Assembly (NCBI GenBank): GCA_000711775.1
Contig: ARYC01017296.1
Span: forward strand, 62,001 to 126,000
Direction of reading: 5' to 3'
DNA length: 64,000 nucleotides
Source: Oxytricha trifallax
Lineage: Eukaryota; Ciliophora; Spirotrichea; Sporadotrichida; Oxytrichidae
In this document: piece after piece, positions 1 through 12,719 of the stretch
How positions within the stretch are numbered: position 1 is the first letter of the stretch
How the letters are laid out: every line of letters begins with the position of its first letter
Program-made: the position numbers and the translations under genes
Notes under the pieces: generated by a model
What the model saw: the letters and a program-made list of their open reading frames with translations, nothing else
Database searches by the model: none
Told to the model about the DNA's origin: nothing

Positions 1-263
1 TCTATTGTATCAAATTAATTCCTATAAAAACTATTACAATTATGTTATCTTATATTAATTAACAAATGAAAATTTAACTTAAAACAAATTGATCTTAATT
101 AAATAAATAAGACTTCAATATTTTGGTTTAAATTTCCCGCACCATTTATATATAACTATGATTTAATCAAGATTTTTATAAGAAACCTTTTCAAGTTTAA
201 AAATAAATTCCTATGAATTCAACATTTGAATTTTTTTATTTAATTTAATAATAAATTATTTAA
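1..263. other. AT-rich stretch without a recognised gene
   Basis: Strongly AT-rich sequence with stops in all frames and no block matching the repeated gene family. The first block of R copy A would be expected upstream, so this is probably IES or intergenic germline DNA. Confidence 0.4.
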
Positions 264-3200
264 TGCAAATGTACATGGCCAGAAACCGAGCCAGTCACTT
301 TTAACTTTAGAATGCCCCAAGATAAACAAAGGATCATGCTTTTTGAGAAGCTACATTTTATGATAGATGACAGTCTCCGCAAGAAGGAAAAGAACATCTC
401 TCGAAAAACTAATGAGCATATCATTTCCAACAAAAACAATCTCATGTATGAAAAGTACATCAACACCATTAAGTAGCTCTATCCAAATAAGCTGAGGGAG
501 CTAAAATGAAATTATTAATTACTTTAAATATAGAAATAAAGAATAATCAATTTGCCAGCTCCTAGGCTTAATCTTAAGTCAAGCAGTAGTAGCCAAATAA
601 TTCATCCCAGTAGTAAAAGAGCATGATTGATTTATAATTAAACTTAAATTTAATCTTAATATTTCATATCCCTCTTTATTGTACTATAAAAAAGTATAGA
701 AATTGTAATTTATCTTATGAGCATCCAAAATTCTACAATCAATTAATCATATATAAGTTATGGTAATGCATTTTTTAAAACTATATAGCTTTTTATGGAC
801 ATCACATTTCAAATATATTTTTTATTTAATTAGATGAATAAATTGAAAAGAAAAGATTTTCTAAGACTTATTCCATTATAAAGCATTTAATTCAGTTGCT
901 CATAATAATAAAAATATTTTGAATATTTTAATTTTGATTTAAGATAATTTCATTTAAGAATGACTTCATAATTTATTATCAAGTTTATTTTTCTATATTA
1001 TTTTTAAAAATAAATTTATGGAATGTTTGATTTTTAAATTAATGTGTCCTATATAAAAGTAAAAAATTTAAATTATGATTGATTCGAGCTACACTCGACA
1101 GCCAAACTAAACGAGTTTATATAAGCTTCAAATTTTACAGATAAAAATCGATGAAGAGAAATAGAGTCAAACTTTTTTGAGTGACTCTGTCAATATAAAA
1201 GAAGTGAAGTTTCACTAATGAATTTAAATTTAAGAAATATTTTGACAATTTAACAATTCAAACATCAACAATATTTTGTCATGATTGGATTGGATATGGT
1301 TCTTCTCGTGAAGGCCGAGATTTCTAATGAATAAATTTATAACAATTTATAAATTTATGTTCCAATAAACATAAAAAATTAACTTAATCACAACAATCAG
1401 TCAGTAAAGCTTTCATTAAATTCTATTAATTTTTTAATATTCTGAGAATTTCATCACATTTATTAAATTAAAAAATTACTAAATAGAAATAATAAATATA
1501 AATTAGCTTCCCTTAGATAAAGTAAATAGCCAAGATGAAATAATTCAATCTTTTATTCATTTAAGAAACTCTCACAACAGCGTAATTGAGTTGCAAAGAA
1601 GTTAAGAATTCAAAACCTCAAAACCCCTTAATGAGTTATTTAGATTTATGAGGATTAGGGATTAGGGATTATTTTTGAATTTGGAAGCCTCTCTATCACT
1701 CAGTTATGAAAATCAATTTTTTATTCTAAACTAAAATTTTCCTACATACACAAATATATTAAAGCAATTTTATACAAAAAAATTAATTTTATTTAATTTT
1801 TTTTGTAATTTTTCATTTTTTTATAGTTTATTATTTTAACTTGTAGATTTATTCGGTTAGATGAGTGCATCATTCAAAACATTTGCCATTTAAACACAAA
1901 ACAATTTGAAATGTTTATAATTAAAAATTATTTTTCAAATTCGATGCAATATGTTCATTTCTTTTAGCTGCGTTCTTTATTATCATATTTTATCAGTACA
2001 ATAAAGATTGGTAACTTAAGTAAAGTATAAGTTTTATATAAAAATTATGCATAAAATGAGTGATTTTAGGGTGATTGTTAGGCACAATCATGAAATATTT
2101 AAATTCTAAAATATGATAAATAGATACCAATCGCAAAATTTACTTTTTATAATTTATATAAATTATGAGACACCTATTAAATATGATTTTCTTAGAGTAT
2201 GTTTACCCTCAAAGGATAAATATAGAAAGTTTGCAAAATCTGAAACAATTTTTAGATTTTGATTCCCATTTAACAAATTACATTACATAAAAAATAGATC
2301 TAAGTTGTTTATAATTTAATTCATACTGGTATTAACTCAATTTAATTTTAATTGGGACCTATTTGATGGTGTCAAAAACTTAATAAGATCCTATTTTTAA
2401 ACTAATGTGATATTCATTAAAGATTTCCAAAATGGTTTAAAACAATATTTGAACCACGAACTAGATAATTATTTCTATATTGATATCCACAAAATTAAAA
2501 AATGGAGTCCGTAAAAACTTTAAGATGATGTTTTCATAAAATTTAGCAATTTTAAAATATAAGCAAAGTAATAAATTAATGTTCTATTTTTTTTTCCTAA
2601 TGGGATAATTTCTAGATAACATTTATGTAGATGTATTGATGATAAAATAAAAGATTAAAGATATCTTTCATGAATATAAAAATAACACTGAATCTAATAA
2701 CAAAAATGAAATTAATATAAAGAAACCTTAATCCCCTTTAAATTTACCCTCATCAATAAAAACAAATTTAAAATTTATTAAGGGGTATTGGGGTTTTGAT
2801 TTGTGCCTATAGTCAGAGAATATCGAGGCTTATGTATGGGAAATAAGGCCTGATCTTATTCTTGCATAACATCTTTGGTTTGATTATTGAAAAGCAAATG
2901 AAAAGAGTCAATTACTACTTCGCAATAAATAAGCAAATCTATAAGATGCTTGAACAGGAAAAGAAGATATATAATTTTATTAATTTAATGAAGATAAACC
3001 AATTTAGAAAGAAACAAAGGAAGAACAACCCAATCCAATAAGACTACGAAGAAGAAAAATCACCAACGAAGAAGCCCTCGAAAAAATCTTCATTAAGCTA
3101 CACCAATCTCCTAAGCATCTATAGACCAGAATAATACCCTGATCAGAGTGAATAAAATTCTAGCTTACCCAGTCAAGTTAAATATTAAAACTGATATGTA

Positions 3201-4925
3201 TTTGCTGAATCTTGACCATTGTGATTAAAGTATTATAACTCATAATATATCAATTGAAGCTCTATGATAGCTTTGAGTGCCTAGAGGATGGCTACTCCCA
3301 TATTTGGAAAATCTTGATAAAGTTCCCAGTTAACAAGATGAAGTACTTCCCCACACTGAAGTTTCAACAAATATGGGAAAGCCTAACTCCTAGCTAGCAA
3401 CAAGAATAGTTCACAAGGCTTGGTCAGAAGCAAGAACGGCCCTAAGTTTAAATTATTTAAAAATACATCTGGCTAGTGTGGTAACGGGGCATCAGACAGT
3501 ATTTATTCAAACAGCTCGGCGTTCGCGCCATAGATTTCTCGCAATAACAAGTCTGAATTTTTTTTATATTTAATCAAAATTATATTGAAGTAATTTAGAT
3601 TTTTTAATAATTATTATTAAAATATGATTCTAGGATAAATTTAAATTATAATTATTTTAGGAGTTAGTGTGTAGGAAATAGGATTTAAAATTTTAACACA
3701 TACCTCTAAAATGAAAATGTCTTGACTTTTTAAGGAATAATTATTTTCATTTTTAGCAGTACCTCTATAATTTAAATGTTCCTAATACATTCAATCTTTG
3801 AAGCAGTATTTTTAAAAAAATATTATTAATAACTTATCTACGATTAAAAAATTTCAATTAATTTAATAAAATTACAATTAAAATTTTAAGTCTGATGAGT
3901 CATTATTTTATCTGGCTAGCGTGGGCAAGTCATACGTTCAAAGAAAGTAAGAAAAGAAGGAGAGATAATCCTAATTGTCTAAAAAGTTCTCCACCTGCAA
4001 AATTTAAGAAACGACTCCATTTAGTAATACATTATCATTAAGAGCATTTGTGATAACGTCAAGAAAAGAATATTGGTCAAGAATTATAACTATATAAAAG
4101 TTCATACCTTTAATATTATATATAGAACTTCCACAGTATAATATGTGAGCATACAATTATTATAATATTTCATAATATTTGTAAATTCATTTCACTATAA
4201 TTTAAGATTTGACTCCAATAGAGAGGCATAGAGATGACTAAAATAAAACCTTCTTCACCAGAAGAGACAGTCTTTCAATTGCAGTCAATTATAATATGAG
4301 GTCCACTGTCAAAAATAAATCATATTAAGTAATCTAAGACCCAGTTCCAGTAAGCAAAAACATGCTATCAAAAATACTTAGATTCTGGAGGAAAAATTCT
4401 AAACATTTATAAATGATTCAATAATAATATAATTGTTGCCTCGAATTTAAGCTGATCTTAAAGATAAGTACATGAATTTATCTAAATTCTATAGTTTATA
4501 GCTAAATTTTGTAATCCAATAAAAATAAGGTAAAATATTCTTTTTGAATCTTTCAACTTTTGTTTTCTGTTCTACTTGACTGTTTAAATGCTGAGAAATT
4601 CAGAGAGTATTAAAAGCTAACCAACTACAACATGTGCGTATGTTTTATTATTTCTGAACTTCTTCACAATTTTCAACTTTATCATTATGTCAAACTTCCA
4701 TCATCAATAAAAAATCTCTCACTTTATGGTAAGTACCCCTGCTATGAAATTTCTTAATAATTAAAGGACTTTTAGAATTTCATTGGCTTTGGATTCTACC
4801 TACAAATTAAGAAAATGAATTAACTCATGATTTTTTTCAGACTTCGATTTATATGCATAACTGCTCAAATCTATTTAATATATAGAATTAAAAAAGAAGT
4901 GGATATTAAGTGGTTTAAAGTATTT
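264..4925 (+). pseudogene. R family copy A (multi-MDS gene, split by a TBE derivative)
   Basis: First of seven copies of an unrecognised multi-block gene. Blocks readable with TAA/TAG as Gln lie at about 264-508 (charged segment with KLHFMIDDSLRKKEKN), 553-640 (Q-rich), 1078-1200, 1518-1610 plus 2799-3135, 3250-3450, 3470-3556 (SGQGGNGASDSIY), 3893-4080, 4213-4310, 4335-4410, 4535-4640 and 4655-4910. The sequence between blocks is AT-rich, full of stops and much less similar between copies, as expected for IESs. The block at about 1140-1190 is damaged: the MKRQGLSKKRGSSDS segment of other copies becomes a frame with a TGA. The N-terminal block (DEYSDDELNNFQ) lies outside the window and the C-terminal tail seen in copies D, F and G is missing. 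I do not recognise the protein; it has basic, Q-rich and hydrophobic segments. It could be a pseudogene or a germline-limited repeat. Confidence 0.6.
1611..2798. mobile_element. Non-autonomous TBE derivative (1188 bp)
   Basis: The left end is CAAAACCTCAAAACCCC (1611-1627) and the right end is its inverted counterpart finishing GGGGTTTTG at 2798. The element is flanked by ATT direct repeats at 1608-1610 and 2799-2801. It encodes no transposase. Removing it plus one ATT joins the flanking blocks of R copy A in frame (VIELQRS, then VPIVREYRG), exactly where copies B and C read without interruption. Its terminal and subterminal sequence resembles the element at 35345-37679, so this is a short TBE-type family moved in trans rather than a random deletion. 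Confidence 0.85.
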
Positions 4926-4929
4926 TTAA

Positions 4930-5531
4930 AAAAAGACTGCTTAATAATGAATATAAGCAGAATAGTTTAATTTTTAAAAAAATGGATTATTCCATAATTT
5001 GATTTAATAATTAGAATTTCTATTTTTCTCTTCACTTAGTTTAAATAATTTATTTTTACTTATTTGAAATACTAATTTGAAAATTTAAAATAATTCATCT
5101 TTTGTGTCAACAATCTATTTTGCTCGACTAGATATGATAAAAGATTATTTTTGCTTATTTACTGTAAAATTCTATACATATAATTTTCAATCAATTTTTT
5201 ATTCAGTTTTATAACTTTATAATTGAAATATTGTTTGAGCTCTGAAATTTCTCATAAATTTGTTTTATAACAATAGAAAACAAAAAATTATTATTAAATA
5301 AGGGAATTAATTCTAATTAGAAAATAATTAGCCTTAAATTCCATTTTATTTAGCTATGAATCATTGATTTATAAAAATAATGTCATTAAAATTTAGAAAA
5401 TTAATATTTTGTTTACAAAATATTAATTGTAAATCTTAATAATTAGTCAAGATATTTCTAAAATTTTGTTTAATAATTATTAAAATTAATTGATTCACAT
5501 CACTACAAACCTTTATCTAGCTCTTTACAGA
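4930..5531. other. AT-rich spacer
   Basis: No frame longer than a few codons survives with TGA as stop, and I see no homology to blocks elsewhere in the window. Probably spacer between R copy A and gene J, containing the upstream region of J. Confidence 0.4.
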
Positions 5532-8500
5532 ATGAGACAATCTTCCCTAAATCCAAGCCCCTATGTTGACTCATAAGATTCGCATGAGGGATAAAGACAC
5601 TCCCCAGACATTTCGGGTCAACTGTATGGTAGACTGAGTTTGCAATCTGATTTGAAGAAATTGAGTGAAAGGTAAACTCAGTTTTACTCCTAATTGAAGT
5701 CCTCTGGTAAAATATTAAATGACAACGAGATATACTAGAATTTAAACTCCTAAACTCATTAACAATTTATTTTAGTTATTTTATTATAAGGGAATGGAAG
5801 AAGCGTATTAAGGGTTTGTAGAGTAATAATGTCAATTGCAAAATGGCAAATAAAAATTAACGGAATTTAGAGTTTTTTTTTATGATTCACTGTCTAAGCT
5901 TAGGTAAGGAACGAGCATTTATTAAGACGATATCAAGTTGCTGAATTATTAATCAGTAGCAATGCTTTTAAGTTTGAATGTTTCAACTATTAGGTTTCAC
6001 TGCTATTTATTTTTTTAGCATTTTGATTTCAGCTCAAGAATACATCCAGCAAGATAAAATGGTCCTCTAAGCTCTATATTGATTGCATTTTAGTGCTGAT
6101 TCACTTCCCATTAGACTACTTCAAATCATAAAAATGTACATCTTATAGGAGGTGGATCTGGCAAAGATACGTGAAGAAATCTAATTTTGCAGAAGCTGAA
6201 ACAATCATTAGAGAGAAATTTCAATTTTATCAATTTAGTTTAATTTAATTAGTACTAAATTGCTAAAATAATTATGACTAAAGAATATGGAGGTAAATGA
6301 AAAAGATTTACCCTGGCCAAAATAAAAATTATTAAGGATAAAATATGAAAAATTAGAGTTGAAACTATTTATTAAATACTTGGTAACTCTTGAAACTTTA
6401 CAATTATTGTTGCTTTGAAATCATCTAATTGAGTTATAAAATCTATAAAGATTATCAAATCTCTAAATAAATGAAATTAAAATTTGAATTTAAGAATGGA
6501 TGGCGACTTACTTAAATCCTAAAGCAGATTTTATTGTGCTAGAAAATCATAGCACAACTTTGGATCAACTATAAAGCCAGAAATAATTTATTTTGAGAAC
6601 TAGGTAAAGCTAACAGCCCGTGCGCAAAAGGTATTATTATATAAGTATATAAATAAGAATTTAAAAGCAGACGAAACATAAAAAAATTCAAATCGAAAGT
6701 GTCAAATTCGAATTAAAACCCCAAATATCATATACAAATATAAGCATTACATTATCTAAAAAAAGGTTTTTTGGGTTTTGAATGAGTATGTGTTAAAATT
6801 AAAACAAGATTATTAAATTCATTTAAAATATAATTTATTTCTGAATTATTCTTATGAAAATATTTCAAAATTAATTATTAAATAATTTAAATGTGCCTTC
6901 CCTTCCATCTATTTACAAGTTCAATTAAAACTCCAAAGCAATCAAATCAAATTTTAACTTAATAATTTGTTTGAAAAATTTAATAAATATTTCTTAGAGT
7001 TAATTTGCTTGTCTCTTTATTTTATCTGTAAAAAAATGGTGCTTCTAACAAATTTAAATATTAATTTCTTACAAGAAATTACTTTTTATTAATAATAAAT
7101 TGTGTTTTAAATCCATTCACTGGAGAGAGACTTAACGATACTAGAGCTCCTAACAATACTAGTACTTAAGGTTTACTTAACAAGAAGAATATCACCATCC
7201 TAGGAAGTGAAAGTAAGACCATTCAACCTTCTCGCAGATCTATGGATGTTTCTACATAAAATCGCAATTCTGGTCTTAAATCTGTTGAAAATTCAATGAC
7301 CAAAATATTAAAAAATTTTGTATTTTTTACATTTCTAATTTAAATTGATGGATTTATTTTATAAATCATAAGCAGTTTGAAATAGTATTTTTATTTCTTT
7401 AGTTATTGATTTTAAAAAGAATTTAATTTATTTAATCAATAATTGGGGGTTTAAATTATGATAGCATAAAATTGTCAGAAGTTGGTAAGAGGTACTAGGC
7501 TAGCTAAAACCTTCTTAGAGCACAGAAGAGTAGTTCTATGTTGAGTGGTATGTCTGACTAAAACATCAGAGAAGGTTAAAGAGATGCAAAAGAGATTCCT
7601 AATCGTAAACTCTCTGTGAATGAAAAGGTTGATGATGACTTATCACATGAAAAGAGTGACAAAGTACAAGATTCATTGAGTTAGCAGAGAAAGTCTATCA
7701 AGAGTTTGAATAAATTTTAAGCAATTACCTATGGATAGTGTCTTAAAGTTGCGAAGAATACTCAGTCAGTATAGCTGGCTGAAAGGACGAAAGGGTCTAA
7801 AATTTATTTTTATTAGAAATTAATCTTTATTTATGATATATTTTTTAAAAAATTGGTTATTAAAATTTTAAAATTAAATAAAGTCCTTTGATTTTTTTAA
7901 TTTATTCTTGCTCTTTCTATATTTTTAACAACATAAATTTTTAATGTATCGTTATTATTTATTATATTTTATGAATCTTCCCAAAAAAGACTCACTAGGT
8001 TTTCAGCAGAATTCGTGTATTAGAGAAAGAATTGATGGGCAGGTACCTTGATGAAGAAGAGTTTGATGAGATCACTCATGGATTGAATTCACTCGAGTTG
8101 TCATGCGATTTCTTCTAAAACCTCTTCTCATAAAAGAAGTACTCCAGTGATGGCTTAACTATTTTGAATGCACCTAATACTGTGACAGTCAATGCTTAAT
8201 AGAGGAACATCACAATCAACAATGAAGGGCAATTAAACAGTGCTATAAACAGCTACAATAATAGGGTAATAATTTAAAACAAATTAAATTGTTCAATTTA
8301 TCAATTCAATCGTTTGAACTTTTCATATCCCAATAATTACTATATAATTGACAATTCCCTTTACTTTCCTGACTCAAGCATTCATTAATATATTAGTGAC
8401 AAGAAAGATATTTAAGATCTTCCACATTAAAAAATTGACTAAAACAACTTAAATGTTGATTCATAAACTCATAATACTAAAAACCATTAAAGTAGAGATA

Positions 8501-8769
8501 AATAGTCTTATTATTAACAATATGTGCAAAATAGAATTAGAGAAATTAGCATTTAACAAGCTCAAGATTTGTTTTAGAATCAAGAATGAGAGACTAAAAT
8601 ATAACGAATGAGAAGATTAAACCTATCAAGAAGCAATTAACAATTAATTATCATAAATATCGATTGAATAAAGTCTGAAATCAAATAAGTTTTAGATGGG
8701 AAAGAGTTTGTGCAGATGAATAAGAGCAATATTATAATTTTTTATGATAAAATTATATTAAATAAATGA
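5532..8769 (+). CDS. Gene J: Q/N/S-rich protein in several MDSs, function unknown
   Basis: The likely start is ATG 5532, beginning MRQSSLNPSPYVDSQDSHEG; blocks read on with TAA/TAG as Gln. Clear blocks: 5532-about 5750, 7107-7315 (LLNKKNITILGSESKTIQPS), about 7490-7805 (acidic/basic, ends QLAERTKGS), about 8008-8270 (RVLEKELMGRYLDEEEFDEI, then ELSCDFFQNLF), 8306-8612 and 8620-8769, ending at TGA 8767-8769. A weaker block lies at about 6040-6235. Segments between blocks are AT-rich IES-like DNA. Block order, the KKNITI motif and the CxFF-type motif match gene K at 17370-22719, so the two are paralogues. The predicted protein is low-complexity with coiled-coil-prone parts and no domain I recognise. 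Exact MDS borders and one apparent frame change near 8612 are unresolved. Confidence 0.65.
6487..6700 (+). other. Segment similar to part of TBE2, in an IES-like region of gene J
   Basis: The stretch starting GGCGACTTACTTAAATCC and containing GAAAATCATAGC resembles 48951-49080, inside decayed TBE2 just before its kinase relic. It directly precedes the miniature TBE at 6714-6780. It may be a fragment of a TBE or of another repeat; its coding status is unclear. Confidence 0.3.
6714..6780. mobile_element. Miniature TBE remnant (67 bp)
   Basis: It begins TAAAACCCCAAA and ends TTTTTTGGGTTTTG, imperfect inverted ends of TBE type, and is flanked by AAT at 6711-6713 and 6781-6783. If real it is an extreme internal deletion. 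The ends are degenerate, so chance is possible. Confidence 0.4.
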
Positions 8770-8774
8770 TATAA

Positions 8775-9175
8775 ATAAATAATTTAAAAATTCTTAAAAA
8801 TAATAAATTGTTAAAAATTGGAAAATTTAATTGATAAGCATGTCTAGTATATATAATTGCTCAAGTAAAATATAATACTTTCTTAAAATTACATTGGATT
8901 AAGTACTTTACAGTTTAATTTTATAATACAGAACAATATTTACATAATTAAATTTATTATATTTATAGATTATTTTTCATCTTTACATCAAAGAAAAAAC
9001 AAATTACATCCTTTTAAATAAAATTATAAGATTTTATAATTTACAATAAAAATTGAATTATATTGTTTATAAAAAATATAATTTTTAACTATTCAAATTG
9101 AGTCTTATTTGGCCAGAAACAATTTTCCTTTTATTAGTTCATAAAATTTTAGCAATATCATATAAGAAAAAACTA
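8775..9175. other. AT-rich spacer
   Basis: Between the end of gene J and the first block of R copy B. I see no coding block. The minus-strand open frame at 9105-9287 is the antisense shadow of R block 1. Confidence 0.4.
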
Positions 9176-11561
9176 TCTGGTCCAATCCTCCTAATTCTAG
9201 CACTTCTGCGACGAGTACAGTGATGATGAGTTGAACAACTTCCAAATACTGAAAGAAATTTACAAGTCCCGAGGGGAGATAAGCCATTTAAACGAAAAGC
9301 TCAACGATAATTCCAGAAAGAATTCACTCTCGTATATGGGGTTACGATCATTAAATAATTTTATGATTTTTTTATAATGCAAGAAATTAATACTTAAGAT
9401 AGAATTAAGCTGCTGTTAATTTCAACTTTAAAATTAAACAAAGAATATGATTTTTGAAGCTACATTTTATGATTGATTTAATTTTTTCAAATTTCATACT
9501 ATTTTTAAAACTAATGTGAGCATCATTTCAAACAAAAACAACCTCATGTATGAAAAGTAATTAATAAATAGTCCATCAGTCATAACTCTTATTATTAATC
9601 TTAAGTCAAGAAGTAATCATCCCAGTAGTACAAGGGCATGATTGATTATATTTGAATTAATATTATAACTACACTTGACAGCCAAATAAGAGGCATCAAA
9701 TAGGGGGCCAAATACAGGGTGGTTAGAAGTCGATGAAGAGATAAGGGTTGTCAAAGAAGCGTGGTTCTTCAGACTCAGTCAACACCATTCAAGTGGAGGG
9801 CTATAGAAGTTCAATCCTTGAGAAAGTCAACAGGCAATTTAATAAGTAAATCAAAAATTGAATTATATTAAACGCTCAGGTCCCTCACAGGGTCCATCTT
9901 ATAACAATATTAATAAATTATTCTGAAAATCTGAATTAATACTTTTAAATTTATATTCTTTTTTTATTACCTGCTTCCCTTGAATATATATAAAAGCCAT
10001 TATTTCAATAATTAACTAATTTAAGCAACTCTCACAACAGCGTAATTAAGATGCAAAGAAGTAGAGGATTTGGGCTTATAGCCAAAGAATATAGAGACTT
10101 ATGTATGGGAAGTAGGGCCTGATCTCATTAATCTATCAAATTTTTGGCCTGCTAACAGAAAAGCAAATGAAAAGAGTCAACTACTACTTCGCAATAAATA
10201 AAATGACTGAGCAAGAAAAGAAGTTTAATTATGATTATTATTTTCATTTAATTAAGACAAACCAAGCTAGAAAGGAGCAAAGTAAGAACAACCCAATCCA
10301 AGAAAACTTCGAAGAAAAAAAATCAACAACGAAGAAGTCCTCGAAATAAAATCTTCAGGAAACTACATTTAAATCTTAAGTATCAATTGACCAGAATAAT
10401 TTTATGATCAGAGTGAATATTAATTTGAAAATCATACCAGCTAATCAAGATAAAAATTTAATACTTAAAATTATTTGCTAAGCATAGACCATTGTGATTA
10501 AAGTATTATAATTTATAATATATCAATTGAAGCTATATGAGAGCTTTGAGTGCCCAGAGGATGGCTACTCCCATATTTTTAAATTCTTGATAAAGTTCCC
10601 AGTTAATAAGATGAATTACTTCCCCACATTGAAGTTTCAACAAATATGGGAAAGCCTAACTCCAAGTTAGCAACAAGAATAGTTCACAAGGCTTGGTCAG
10701 AAGCAAGAACGGCCCTAAGTTTAAATTATTTAAAAGTATATCTGGCTAGGGTTGTAACGGGGCATCAGACAGTATTTATTCAAACAGCTCGGCGTTCGCG
10801 CCATAGATTTCTCGCAATAACAAGTCTGTTAAAGTAATTAATTAATATTTAATTAAAATTATATTATTTAACATTTAATGATCATTATGGTTTAAATATG
10901 ATTCGAGAATAATAAGTGTTAAGGAATTAGATGTTTTAAAATTTAATACATCCTTTATTTTAAAATATTCTGATTTTATAATGCAATGACTATTTAAAAA
11001 AAAAATATCAACAACGTTATAAAATAAGTATCCCTAATTTTTAAATTTATAAATGAATTCTTTTTTGAAAAAATTTATATAATTATTTCCAATTGATTAT
11101 TAAAATTCTTATTTAATTTTAAACATACTTAATAAATAAATTTAAGTCTGATGAGTCAATATTTTATCTGGCTAGCGTGAGCAAGACCTACGTTCAAAGA
11201 AAGTAAGAGAAGAAGGAGAGATAATCTTAACTGTCTAAAAAGTTCTCCACCTGCAAAATTCAAGAAACAACTCCTTTTAGTAATACATTATAATTAAGTG
11301 CATTTGTGATAACGTCAAGAAAAGAATATTGGTCAAGAGATTAAAAATCATGTTAAGTTTTACAGTGTAACATATCTAAAACATCTATTCACAAAATAGA
11401 AGAACTCTAGATCAGTTTATAAAATAAACTTAAATTATTTAAAAAATTCCCCTTAAATTTAACCTATAATCCCAATAGAGAGGCATAAAGATGATTAAAA
11501 CAAAACCTTCTTTACCAGAAGGGACAGCCTTTCAATTGCAGTCGATTATGACATGAGGTCC

Positions 11562-11564
11562 ACT
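11562..11564. repeat. TBE1 target duplication, left copy (ACT)
   Basis: ACT at 11562-11564 matches ACT at 15639-15641, fitting the ANT target duplication of TBEs. Confidence 0.9.
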
Positions 11565-11645
11565 CAAAACCCCAAAACCCCTTAATGAGGTTTATAAGTG
11601 CTTTGATTTGTAGGGAATTTGTTACGGGTTGGGGTTATTAATTAA

Positions 11646-12710
11646 ATGCGAGACAAAAATAGCAAGCTTTTGGGGTCTATTTATGATGAAGAGTATATAG
11701 ATTTAGTGTTTAAACTGCGATATGGATGTGATATATACAGTGAATAAGTCAAACCTGTACTTAATTATAAGTCAATTGCACTGCTCTTAAAGAGAAGTCC
11801 TTCAACTGTTCGCTCCCACTGCCTTATAGCTGTATAACTAAAGCAATAATAGCTGAATTCAATGCCTTAGAGGAAGTCAAAGTTTCAATAGAAGCATATT
11901 GACTATCTTATTAATGAAAAAACTTTGAAGTATTGGGCTCACTTCTCTCTTGACCAACGAGCTATTATGTTTCACCGCCAGTTCCCTGAGTTGAAGATCT
12001 CTGCATAGTCTGTTGCTAACATTTATAAACGAAATGGTATCTCTTACAAAGGTGTGAATCGTATCAAGAGAGTGATTGATTTCACTCTGCCATTTTACAA
12101 CAACAACTTAAATTATATTTATAATTAAATGCAGAGAGCCTAATAGAATAATATTAAGTTTATACATGCTGACGAGGCTGTGTTTACCTTCAACACTTTC
12201 ATCTAGAAGTCTTGGTATAAGAGGCATAGTAATATAGAAGTATATGACTAGAAAGTCAAGGTATAAACGATGGCAATTCTTGGAGGAATTAGTGAAGATA
12301 CTGGTTTAGAAACTTATGTTATTCATCCTCGCTCTATTAAGACAGAGCAGTATATAAAGTTCTTAGAACAGCTGAGAGAGAAGTACCCTGAATAAGAGAT
12401 AATACTGTTTGTTGATAATCTTTCTGTTCATAAGACTAAAGAAACAAGGAAGAGTTATGAACAACTTAGAATAACACCAGTGTTCAACGTACCTTACAGT
12501 CCATAGTTTAATGGAATTGAGTTCTACTGGGGTATATTAAAAGGCCATTACAAGAAGCTGTTGCTCTACCACTTGATGCATGACCTACCTATCGATACAG
12601 TAGACTTTATTAAAAGTTCAGCTAAGAGAGTTGATAATTAGTTGGCATAAAAGTGTGCTAAAGAAGGGAGAGTGAATGTATATAAATAAGTTTTATAGTT
12701 AAGTTAATGA
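11646..12710 (+). CDS. TBE transposase (42-kDa type, DD34E, Tc1/mariner-IS630 superfamily)
   Basis: Start ATG 11646 (MRDKNSKLLGS), stop TGA 12708-12710, 354 codons, uninterrupted when TAA and TAG are Gln. The N-terminal third is helix-turn-helix-like (RVKRVIDFT region near residue 150). The catalytic triad is visible: D176 in HADEAVFTF, D257 in LFVDNLSVHKTKE and E292 in NGIEFYWG, with exactly 34 residues between the second D and E, the DD34E spacing of Tc1-like enzymes. The family cuts and pastes DNA at the element ends; oxytrichid TBE transposases have also been implicated in developmental genome rearrangement. It starts 81 bp from the left terminus. The best preserved TBE gene in the window, and possibly active. 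Confidence 0.95.
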
Positions 12711-12719
12711 ATATATAAG

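Noticed and set aside
1654-1672. GATTAGGGATTAGGG as telomeric repeat
   Set aside because: Only two units, inside the short TBE derivative; not the G4T4 type of this organism.
9105-9287. Minus-strand ORF in R copy B
   Set aside because: Antisense to the well-supported block 1 (DEYSDDELNNFQ).
10167-10349. Short standard-code ORF and its near-twin on the minus strand at 34117-34329 as independent genes
   Set aside because: Both are one block of the R family truncated at TAA codons that are Gln here.
11565-11581. True chromosome end (telomere)
   Set aside because: The C4A4 repeats are only 17 bp, occur as inverted pairs and are flanked by ANT duplications with continuing gene sequence on both sides.
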